A DNA stretch of 58,183 nucleotides from a bacterium. Lineage in GTDB: Bacteria > UBA8248. Below, one piece after another: positions 52,056 through 58,183 of this stretch (position 1 is its first letter; each line of letters begins with the position of its first letter). A model generated the notes under the pieces. That model was given only the letters and a program-made list of their open reading frames with translations, had not been told where the DNA came from and ran no database searches. Location: the NCBI GenBank assembly GCA_022825065.1, contig JAJDYR010000010.1, positions 1 through 58,183 of the forward strand, in the 5' to 3' direction. The position numbers and the translations under genes are program-made.

Positions 52056-52581
52056 TACACTCGATAGAATATGCCTACTTAACTGTGTTTGATGAGGTCT
52101 TGAACTTCGGGAGCGACCCGATTATCGGGTCAACCCGCAGACTATGTCGCAACGAATATGTTGGCTGTGACAATGAAATTTGTCAAGGAAAATGGATTTG
52201 AAATATCTGGCATGTGAATAAAAGAACCATCAGCGAGGAGATAAGAAAAACGGATCCCGTCGAACCCTCCCGCCTTGGTCGGCTCCGACACCGGAATGAC
52301 GAGGGAGGAGGGTTTGCGGTTTTCGTAAGGGTCAGACATATATGTCTGACTGTGTGTTCTCCCATTTTTCCGTGTTTTCGTCCGGGCGATTGGGCGGACA
52401 CGCGGGTCCGCCCCTACATATCGAACCCGATGGATCAGGGCTTTTTCAACACCCCACTCTCCGTCGGAAGAATTCCTCCCTCATCAGTCGGAATTTGTCC
52501 CCCAAGGGCGCATCGCCCCGCTCCCTGTGCTATAAGGAAGCACCGTAGAAATTATTGCCCCGACATTCATGGAGAGGACGC
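52056..52581. other. Intergenic region with palindromes and repeat module
   Basis: No gene. Holds the perfect palindrome GTCAGACATATATGTCTGAC (52330-52349), the stem GGGCGGAC-N6-GTCCGCCC (52392-52413) followed by CCTACA, and GGGCTTTTTCAACACCCC (52438-52455). All three are modules shared with the other islands. Confidence 0.75.
52330..52455. repeat. Mosaic palindrome island between SMT and RutB-like gene
   Basis: 20-base perfect palindrome with a central CATATATG, then a GGGCGGAC stem ending in CCCCTACA, then a CTTTTTCAACA end motif. The same three kinds of module occur at 8299-8566 and 55262-55650 in different order. Confidence 0.8.
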
Positions 52582-53268
52582 ATGGCAATCTTAAAGGCGC
52601 GGCCGCAGGAGGTGGAAATCGACCTGTCTCGAACCGCCTTCATCGTGGTCGACATGCAGAACGCTTATGCGAAGAAGGGCGGAATGCTCGATTTGGGAAC
52701 GGGCATCGACGAGTCCCGCACGAACCCCGTCATCGATGCCAACGGGCGCCTGCTCGATGCGGCGCGCGCGGCGGGCGTGAAGGTCATCTATCTCCAGTTC
52801 GGGTACAAGCCCGACCTGAGCGACGCGGGCGGACCGCAGTCGCCCAACGTCCGCAAGCAGATGGCCATCCGGATGATCAAGGAACGCCCGGCGGACCGGG
52901 ACAAGCTCATCATCGAGGGAACCTGGGGTTGGGAGATCATCGACGAGCTCAAGCCCGGGCCGGACGACCTGGTGGTGAAGAAGGCCCGCTACAGCGGCTT
53001 CGCGGGCACGACGCTGGAAAACCAGTTGAACGGCCTCGACATCCGGCACATCCTCTTCACCGGCGTGGCCACGAACGTCTGCGTGGAGAGCACGGCGCGC
53101 GAGGCCTATTTCCGCGAGTTCTGGCCGATTCTCGTCGAGGACGCGATGGATCACACGGGACCTGACTTCACGCGCGAGGCGACGCTCTACAACTTCGAAT
53201 CGAAATTCGGCTGGGTGACGCAAACCGAAGACGTGCTGGACATGCTGGAGCGCAACCAGGCCTCGTAG
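52582..53268 (+). CDS. RutB-like cysteine amidohydrolase (isochorismatase family)
   Basis: 228 residues from ATG 52582 (MAILKARPQEVEIDLSRTAF), supported by AGAGG just upstream. Close in order and spacing to E. coli RutB, which hydrolyses ureidoacrylate peracid in pyrimidine breakdown: VVDMQNAYAKKGGMLDL, catalytic Lys region KKARYSGFAGTTLENQL, catalytic Cys in GVATNVCVESTAREAYF. The Asp-Lys-Cys triad is complete. Upstream of a two-gene sodium symporter on the same strand; uptake plus hydrolysis of an amide or ureide is a reasonable inference. No other rut genes are present. Confidence 0.85.
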   Translation: MAILKARPQEVEIDLSRTAFIVVDMQNAYAKKGGMLDLGTGIDESRTNPVIDANGRLLDAARAAGVKVIYLQFGYKPDLSDAGGPQSPNVRKQMAIRMIKERPADRDKLIIEGTWGWEIIDELKPGPDDLVVKKARYSGFAGTTLENQLNGLDIRHILFTGVATNVCVESTAREAYFREFWPILVEDAMDHTGPDFTREATLYNFESKFGWVTQTEDVLDMLERNQAS

Positions 53269-53395
53269 AATATCCTCGAATAAAAAATATAACCGGCCCG
53301 AAAATCGGCTGTTTTCCCGGAATCCTTTCAATTATTTTCATTTCTCTGCACCGGGCGACATCCAGAAACTCGCATCCAGGCGATTTCCCCTCCCC

Positions 53396-53424
53396 TTGAC
53401 TTTTTATTATTTTCATATCAGAAT
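53396..53424 (+). promoter_or_regulatory. Candidate symporter promoter
   Basis: TTGACT (53396-53401), 17 bases AT-rich, CAGAAT (53419-53424), in the 294-base gap after the amidohydrolase. Suggests that the symporter pair has its own transcript. Confidence 0.55.
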
Positions 53425-53478
53425 TCTTTGCAGACATTTCGATGAAAGTCGAGGCTTCTGCCTCTCCGCCGGAAGAGT

Positions 53479-53509
53479 TCGGAGGGGGGAAGTGGCTTTC
53501 CCCTTCCGA
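53479..53509 (+). promoter_or_regulatory. Leader hairpin upstream of symporter pair
   Basis: TCGGAGGGGGGAA-GTGGC-TTTCCCCTTCCGA: 13 pairs, two of them G-T when read as RNA, in the presumed 5' leader, about 50 bases before the small-subunit start. No T-run follows. A translation or stability element is likely; no known riboswitch pattern recognised. Confidence 0.5.
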
Positions 53510-53562
53510 GGAGGCACATCGGGCGTCGCACACCCGGCGCACGCCAGGAGGGAGGAAACGCC

Positions 53563-53751
53563 ATGCTCAAGGACGGCAAGCCCACGACAAACGGATGGTT
53601 GTTCATCGCTTTCCTCGTTCTCGTCCTGACGACAACCATCAATCCCATCATCAACAACAAGTACTTCACGATCCTGTGGTATCCGCTGGTCGCCCTCTAC
53701 GGGCTCTGGGTGCTGATTCGTGTGGTGAATGAAGAGGAGGACCCGTCATGA
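53563..53751 (+). CDS. Small membrane subunit of a sodium:solute symporter
   Basis: 62 residues with two hydrophobic segments (WLFIAFLVLVLTTTINPIIN and FTILWYPLVALYGLWVLIRV) and an acidic tail. Analogous in position to the short partner proteins found before SSS permeases (YhdT-like before PanF), although I do not recognise the exact family. GGAGGGAGG is upstream of ATG 53563. The stop overlaps the symporter start (ATGA), indicating coupled synthesis and probably a complex. Confidence 0.75.
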   Translation: MLKDGKPTTNGWLFIAFLVLVLTTTINPIINNKYFTILWYPLVALYGLWVLIRVVNEEEDPS

Positions 53752-55217
53752 ACTGGTCCTCGCCGTACTTCATCTTCGGGTCGGTCGTCGCCTACCTGAT
53801 CGTCACCATCCTGATCGTCTACCGTTACCACGCCGAAAAGGCGACCGAGGAAGACTACTACGTGGCGGGCCGCAACGTCGGCTACATCCCCAACACGTTC
53901 AGCATCGTGGCCACGCTCATGTCGGGCGGTATCTACCTGGGCACGGTGGGCTGGTTCTACCTGAAGGGCGTGGGCTTCCTGGGCTACGGGTTCGCTTACG
54001 CGTTCATGGCGTTCCCGCTCTGGTACATCGGCAAGCGCCTCTGGCCGGTGGGCAAGAAGTTCAACTACGTCACCGCACAGGATTTCTACGGGGATTTCTA
54101 CCAGAGTGAGCTTCTCCGGATCTGCGGGGCCGTCGGGACCATCATCTTCCTGGTTCCCTATTTCGCCTCGAACGCCGTCGCCATGGGCACCGTCCTCGAG
54201 CGGTTCGCGAACATTCCTTACGTCTGGGGGGTGCTCCTCCTGCTCGTCATCGGCGTGGGCTACACCATCTACGGAGGGATGCGAGGGGTCATCTATACCG
54301 ACGTCTTGCAGGGCTTGATCTCCCTGTCTTTCGGCGTGGTGGCCCTTTCGTATCTCTTTTACGCCGTGGGCGGCTACTCCACGATGATCGACAAGCTGCC
54401 CGAGTCGCATACCCTGTTCACGCCCGACGCCGTATCCTTCGGGCTTTTCCTCGGCTGGTTCGTGTTCATGGCCTCCCATCCCCTCACGATGGGAGACCGC
54501 ATGACGCGCATGTACACCATCCGCAGCCTGGACGAGTATCGCCGAAACGTGATTCTGGCGGCGGCGATGCTGCTCGTGATGGTCGTGATTTTCCTCTTCC
54601 TGGGTCTGATCAGCCGCGTCTTCGCCGGCCCCGGCCTGAACATGGACCAGGCCATCCTCGTAACCATCCAGAAGCAGGCTCCCTGGCTGATGGCCTGGCT
54701 GGTGGTGGTCGTCTGGGCGTGCGGCATGTCCACCCTGGACTCCGGCCTGGTGGGCGCGAACGCCATCCTGTCGAAGGACATCGTCCGGGGCTTCATCAAG
54801 AAAGACGTCTCCCAGGAGCAATCCGTCCTGATCGGGAAGTGGGCCATGCTGGTCTTCGGGCTTCTTGCCGTGTGGATCGCCCTCGCCCGGCCGCCCTACA
54901 TCTGGGCCCTGGTCAAGCTGGTGGTGATGTTCCACATGCAGTTCCTGCCCCTGCTGATCGGAGGCCTCTACTGGAAGCGGGCCTCGAAACTGGGGGCCGA
55001 GGTGGGCTGGGTCGTCGGGGTCGCGCTCGGCACCTACTACACCTTCTTCGCCTCGGGGCCGCCGCCCATCAACGTGGGCAGCGCACCGGCGCCGGGTTTC
55101 TTCGGCCTGCTGGTGAACACGGTGCTCTTCATCGCGATCTCGTATTTCGCCTCTCCGCTGCCCGAAGAGCACAGGGCGAAGTACGAGGAGGCCTGGAACG
55201 GGGAAAATACGGCGTAA
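53748..55217 (+). CDS. Sodium:solute symporter family (SSS) permease
   Basis: 489 residues, about 13 membrane segments, SSF/PF00474 family (PanF, PutP and related). Visible: DYYVAGRNVGYIPNTFSIVA (the family start), MSGGIYLGTVGWFY, the segment YTIYGGMRGVIYTDVLQGL with the conserved GG-x-x-x-x-x-x-T-D motif, and WACGMSTLDSGLVGANAILS near the sodium site. Substrate unknown; the upstream RutB-like enzyme hints at a nitrogenous compound such as a ureide, amide or carboxylate. Confidence 0.92.
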   Translation: MNWSSPYFIFGSVVAYLIVTILIVYRYHAEKATEEDYYVAGRNVGYIPNTFSIVATLMSGGIYLGTVGWFYLKGVGFLGYGFAYAFMAFPLWYIGKRLWPVGKKFNYVTAQDFYGDFYQSELLRICGAVGTIIFLVPYFASNAVAMGTVLERFANIPYVWGVLLLLVIGVGYTIYGGMRGVIYTDVLQGLISLSFGVVALSYLFYAVGGYSTMIDKLPESHTLFTPDAVSFGLFLGWFVFMASHPLTMGDRMTRMYTIRSLDEYRRNVILAAAMLLVMVVIFLFLGLISRVFAGPGLNMDQAILVTIQKQAPWLMAWLVVVVWACGMSTLDSGLVGANAILSKDIVRGFIKKDVSQEQSVLIGKWAMLVFGLLAVWIALARPPYIWALVKLVVMFHMQFLPLLIGGLYWKRASKLGAEVGWVVGVALGTYYTFFASGPPPINVGSAPAPGFFGLLVNTVLFIAISYFASPLPEEHRAKYEEAWNGENTA

Positions 55218-55261
55218 GAAACTGTCTGTTGGGGCAATGGGGAAGAAACAAGCGGGGTTCG

Positions 55262-55650
55262 GCGCGTAGGGGCGGACCTGCGTGTCCGCCCAGTCGATTG
55301 AACGAAAACGCGCATAAACTATGTGTAGGGGTCGCATATATGCGGCCCCTACAAGCGAAGACTCGCCCTCAAGGGGTTGTTGAAAAAGTCCCTGCGAGTC
55401 GGGCCAAATCACTCCCCGGGCCTTTTTATACCCCCCCTGACAAGGGGGGGTAAGGGGGGTTGCCTTTATCCTCCGGCAAGGGTCTGTTGAAAAAGCCCAC
55501 CATGCGTCCGGTCGGCGGCGCGATGACCTGTAGGGACAGGCCTCTGTGCCTGTCCTGCCTTTCGTGGTTGTCCTTCGTGAGGACAGGCACGGAGGCCTGT
55601 CCCTACGGCGAACAATCTCGAAGGTCGGATAGGACTTTTTCAACAGCCCC
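55262..55650. repeat. Largest mosaic palindromic repeat island
   Basis: In order: stem GGGCGGAC-CTGCGT-GTCCGCCC (55270-55291); near-perfect 30-base palindrome from TGTAGGGG to CCCCTACA (55324-55353); end motif GGGGTTGTTGAAAAAGTCCC (55373-55392); the C7-TGACAA-G7 module with GTAAGGGGGGTTGCCTTTATCC (55432-55471); second end motif TGTTGAAAAAGCCC (55485-55498); facing arms TGTAGGGACAGGCCTCTGTG and CACGGAGGCCTGTCCCTACG (55530 to about 55607); final inverted end GGACTTTTTCAACAGCCCC (55632-55650). It fills the gap from the symporter to msrA and has no gene. Confidence 0.88.
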
Positions 55651-55691
55651 CACAGCACGAGAAATTTCTAGTGGCCCGGCGCGGCGCGGAT

Positions 55692-56303
55692 TCAGTTTTG
55701 CTTGGGGATACCCTTGAAGGCGTGCTCGCCCCAGAGGTTCCTGAGCGTTCTGTCGCGGCCGCACGAGTAGCGGTAGTAGCGGTAGCGGATCGAGTTGTTC
55801 TGGTAATAGTTCTGGTGATAATACTCGGCGGGGTAGAACGTGGCGGCGGTGAGGATCGGGGTGACGATCGGTTTGTCGAGCGACTTTTGCGCCGCCTTCT
55901 TGGAGGCCTCTGCCGCCTTGCGCTGCTTTTCGTTCAAGGCGAATATGGCTGTTTTGTAGGAATCGCCCCGGTCGCAGAACTGGCCGCCGTCATCCGTCGG
56001 GTCGACCGAGTGCCAGAAGGCGGTGAGCAGCGCCTCGTAGCTGACCTTCGCCGGGTCGTAGGTGATCTCCACCGCCTCGTAATGCCCCGTGTCGCCGTAG
56101 GTGACCTGCTTGTAGGTCGGGTTCTTCGTCCTGCCGCCGGTATAGCCTGAGGTCGTCGAGACCACGCCCGGCACCTTGTCGAAATCAGACTCCACGCACC
56201 AGAAGCAGCCGCCGGCGAAGATCGCCTTTTCGAGCTTCTGTGCGCTCGCGGTATGAGCGAAGAGCATAAGCGAAGCGGCGAGCGTCAAAATGGTCCATTT
56301 CAT
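55692..56303 (-). CDS. msrA: Peptide-methionine (S)-S-oxide reductase, exported
   Basis: 203 residues. A Sec signal (MKWTILTLAASLMLFAHTAS, cleavage about AQK) precedes the MsrA domain: AIFAGGCFWCVESDFDKVPG with catalytic Cys33 and Cys36, GYTGGRTKNPTYKQVTYGDT, GHYEAVEITYDP, and AEYYHQNYYQNN. A resolving Cys is likely in YSCGRDRTLRNLWGEHA. Repairs oxidised methionine in periplasmic proteins; no MsrB or MsrPQ next to it. Stands alone between the large repeat island and the zeta-like pair. Confidence 0.94.
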   Translation of the reverse strand: MKWTILTLAASLMLFAHTASAQKLEKAIFAGGCFWCVESDFDKVPGVVSTTSGYTGGRTKNPTYKQVTYGDTGHYEAVEITYDPAKVSYEALLTAFWHSVDPTDDGGQFCDRGDSYKTAIFALNEKQRKAAEASKKAAQKSLDKPIVTPILTAATFYPAEYYHQNYYQNNSIRYRYYRYSCGRDRTLRNLWGEHAFKGIPKQN

Positions 56304-56552
56304 GGTGTGTCTCCAATGTTACGGGTCAGCGGCTTCGACTTCGTCCATTATAGCCGATAACCGCCCTTGCGCAATCAAAAGCGTGGCCGCGCACGGGAGC
56401 GGAGACGGGAGAAAAACCGGATAAATCGAAGGGGCGCACAGGTTCGCCTCAAAGTTCGCGAATTGTGGTGTGTCACTGGAACTTGCAGGGACAGCTCGCG
56501 ACCTACGGTTGCACTCGGGTGACGCCGCCACCATCGCCCGAGCTGACCCGCC

Positions 56553-56771
56553 TTACTCTAACTTTCGGAGGTCTCGCTCGCGCGGGTCGCGCCCGGTGTT
56601 CGTTCCATGGATTTCGCCCGATCCGGCGCTTCCTTTGTTCGCTGCGGCAGCTTCGGCCGTTTCTTTCGCTCGTTGCCGTGCGCGTTTGGCCGCCCTGCGC
56701 ATCGCGATTTCCGCACCTGCAAAATCAGGATCTCGGGGCTTTTGCGTCGAATTCCGCTTTCTTGAAGTCAT
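56553..56771 (-). CDS. Small basic protein coupled to the zeta-like kinase
   Basis: 72 residues, unrecognised, highly charged: MTSRKRNSTQKPRDPDFAGA, then EIAMRRAAKRARQRAKETAE, an alanine/arginine helix, and a polar tail ending GRDPRERDLRKLE. ATG 56771 overlaps the kinase stop as ATGA, so it is translated with it. It may be an antitoxin, a nucleic-acid-binding partner, or a by-product frame; the coupling is the only support for a function. Confidence 0.55.
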   Translation of the reverse strand: MTSRKRNSTQKPRDPDFAGAEIAMRRAAKRARQRAKETAEAAAANKGSAGSGEIHGTNTGRDPRERDLRKLE

Positions 56772-57298
56772 CCTCTCTCCTCTTCTTCCAGTAACTCCGG
56801 TTCAACACCTGCATTATCATACAAAGCCCATCCATCCACCAAGCCCCGATAGACTTGTTCGAAGTTGCGCCGGCCGGCGTCGAACCGTCTTCGGACAACC
56901 TCCTCGGGCACGTCGTGGCCTCCCTCCAGAACGCGCTGCGCGACGCGCGCTATCGCCATCTCGGGCGTCGGCAGTTGCAGGAAGAACAGCTTGACCCGGT
57001 AGCCCTGCTCCCGCCAAAGGGGAATCCGGCGCGCATAATTCCGCCCGCTCAACGTCGTCTCGAAGGCGAAACTTTCTCCCCGAAGAACGTGCTCATGGAT
57101 TTGCTCCAACATCCGCCTGCCGGACTGAAAAGAGACCAGATGAGGATTGGAGGGGTTCATATCCGCCGCGATGTCGTCGGCGTTGATGAAAAGCGGGCAG
57201 TTCGCCTCCTCCGGCAGAAATTCCGTGGCGAACGTCGTCTTGCCCGCGCCGTTCGGCCCGGCGATGATGAAAATCCGCTTCTCGCTCGCATCCGCCAA
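56768..57298 (-). CDS. Zeta-toxin-like P-loop kinase
   Basis: 176 residues. Walker A IIAGPNGAGKTTFATEFLP (about 11-29), INADDIAADMNP with the substrate-binding Asp, FAFETTLSGRNYARRIPLW, and the lid-like RVLEGGHDVPEEVVRRRFDA with Arg residues. This is the compact zeta-like form common on bacterial chromosomes; zeta enzymes phosphorylate UDP-N-acetyl sugars, but activity of this subgroup is not established. Start is TTG 57298 with AGGAG ten bases upstream. No epsilon-type antitoxin precedes it; instead a 72-residue basic gene overlaps its end (ATGA). Confidence 0.85.
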   Translation of the reverse strand: MADASEKRIFIIAGPNGAGKTTFATEFLPEEANCPLFINADDIAADMNPSNPHLVSFQSGRRMLEQIHEHVLRGESFAFETTLSGRNYARRIPLWREQGYRVKLFFLQLPTPEMAIARVAQRVLEGGHDVPEEVVRRRFDAGRRNFEQVYRGLVDGWALYDNAGVEPELLEEEERG

Positions 57299-57502
57299 TG
57301 CCGGCCTGCTCCTTTGTAAATATCTCCATACCCCTCGTCAATTTCCGATACTCATTGTCCCCGCGCCCCGCCCTGCACGCAAGGTCGGGTCTAAGCGCAC
57401 CGCATCGCCCTGTGGTATAAACAAGCTCCTGTGACGCGGATGATTCCATTGGAACGCGAAGGATTCCGGGGTTATCCCCGATAAAACACGAACGAGGCGA
57501 GG

Positions 57503-57985
57503 ATGAAAAAAACGACTCTCTTTCTGTGCGCGCTCGTCCTGATGACGCTTGCGAACACGCCCGCGCCGGCCCGGGGGGCCGAGACCCCAAGACGCCTCAA
57601 GGCGCGCGTCACCAAGGTCTACGACGGGGCGAGCTTTCAACTCGGCGGCGGGCTGCGCTCCGCCCTGATCGGCGTGTCCGCCCCCGCTCCCGGCGCGCCG
57701 GGCGCGAAACAGGCGCATGCGTACCTGAAGCGCCTCATCGAGAACCGGACGGTGACTCTCGAAATCGACGAAAAACCCGTGGACGCCTCAGGCCAGACGG
57801 TTTATTACGTCTTCCTCGAAGAAGGGGGCCTCGTGAACGCCCTCGTGGTGCTGCGGGGCCTGGGCCGCGCCCTCGTGAAACACCCCAACGTGCGCTACAG
57901 AAAAGAGCTGATAGAAGCCGAAAACCTCGCCAGGCGATACCGCCGCGGCGTGTGGGGCGACGAGCGCGACCCGATAGACAGGTAG
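57503..57985 (+). CDS. Exported staphylococcal-nuclease-fold protein, catalytic residues lost
   Basis: 160 residues with a Sec signal (MKKTTLFLCALVLMTLANTP ... APARGA) and one SNase-like domain. The scaffold aligns throughout: VTKVYDGASFQL (family VxDGDTxxL), LIGVSAPAPG (LLLVDTPE), AYLKRLIENRTVTLEID, DASGQTVYYVFLEEGGLVNA (DKYGRxLAYIY), YRKELIEAENLARRYRRGVW. Against SNase numbering, Asp21 is Ala43, Arg35 is Ala54, Asp40 is Ser59, Glu43 is Ala62 and Arg87 is Gln98, so the calcium site and both catalytic Arg/Glu are gone. A binding or structural role is inferred. Divergent from the zeta-like kinase. Confidence 0.85.
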   Translation: MKKTTLFLCALVLMTLANTPAPARGAETPRRLKARVTKVYDGASFQLGGGLRSALIGVSAPAPGAPGAKQAHAYLKRLIENRTVTLEIDEKPVDASGQTVYYVFLEEGGLVNALVVLRGLGRALVKHPNVRYRKELIEAENLARRYRRGVWGDERDPIDR

Positions 57986-58040
57986 ACCACCGGGCGGGAA
58001 ATTTCATGCGGGCGGAGCCGGTTGAGCAATCGAATCTATA

Positions 58041-58183
58041 GGGGAATGTTGAAAAAGCCCCTCTCCTCAGGGGATAAAGGCACCCCCCCTACCCCCCCTT
58101 GTCAGGGGGGCAAGAAAAAGCAAAACCCCCTCAGCCCGGCGAGGGCGCATCGCCTTTTTATACCCCCCTGACAAGGGGGGGTA
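58041..58183. repeat. Mosaic repeat island running off the window end
   Basis: GGGG-AATGTTGAAAAAGCCCC end motif (58041-58061), then GGGATAAAGGCACCCCCCC through CTTGTCAGGGGGG (about 58071-58110), which is the reverse complement of the 55432-55471 module, then TACCCCCCTGACAAGGGGGG in the other orientation at the edge. No gene. Two modules facing each other imply a larger foldback element continuing outside. Confidence 0.82.

Noticed and set aside
53283..53320. Terminator after the RutB-like gene
   Set aside because: Only a four-pair stem (CCGA-AAA-TCGG) before CTGTTTT; too weak to call.
53697..55658. 653-codon minus-strand frame across the symporter
   Set aside because: Antisense shadow extending into a repeat island.

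Overview
The window is about 58 kb of high-GC, gene-dense bacterial DNA. A Gram-negative cell plan is indicated by an ExbB/ExbD energy-transducing pair, a periplasmic MsrA, a Tat-exported solute-binding protein, a TRAP solute-binding protein and a lipoprotein. Most of the content is chromosomal housekeeping (ribosomal proteins, dnaE, recA, mutL, guaA/guaB, lipB). I see no tRNA, rRNA, CRISPR array, prophage or intact transposase. The lineage cannot be fixed by eye. The mixture of proteobacteria-like operons, many small-molecule transport genes, mosaic intergenic palindromes and sterol-type genes would suit an uncultivated deltaproteobacterium-like or Tectomicrobia-like organism, but this is inference.

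Layout. 1-3000: an SRPBCC protein cut by the window edge, a methyltransferase carrying an in-frame TGA near its end, and an ERG24-like sterol C-14 reductase. 3329-6793: a single-chain pyruvate carboxylase. 6856-16247, all minus strand: the ordered block rpsB-tsf-pyrH-frr-uppS-cdsA-dxr-pgpA-pncC-thpR-recA, joining translation, nucleotide and envelope precursor synthesis to recombination. 16444-19718: argC-argJ and rplM-rpsI. 19919-23102: a UDP-sugar dehydrogenase, an orphan TRAP binding protein and a VapBC module with a visible promoter and operator. 23172-29240: a histidine phosphatase and the tightly overlapping chain dnaE-lipB-exbB-exbD. 29421-31310: a small membrane protein, a His-rich exported protein and a polysaccharide-lyase-like lipoprotein. 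31347-36833: guaA, guaB and mutL. 37150-42763: a complete oligopeptide-type ABC importer. 42956-46320: mazG and recD2. 46338-47277: a tandemly duplicated unit encoding two small membrane/coiled-coil proteins. 47281-50290: a zinc alcohol dehydrogenase, an LsrF-like aldolase and a YhaM-type HD/OB exonuclease. 50350-52580: repeats, a decayed DUF2493 gene and a sterol C-24 methyltransferase homologue. 52582-55217: a RutB-like amidohydrolase and a sodium:solute symporter with a small partner subunit. 55692-57985: msrA, a zeta-like kinase with a coupled basic partner, and a nuclease-fold protein lacking every catalytic residue.

The main points of interest are: two genes of sterol-type chemistry (C-14 reduction and C-24 methylation) in one bacterial window; at least five mosaic islands built from shared modules (TGTTGAAAAAG ends, GGGG-bounded palindromes, a CTGACAAGGGGGG module); the tandem expansion of a small membrane protein family; a nuclease fold that looks catalytically dead; and a VapBC operator that can be read directly.
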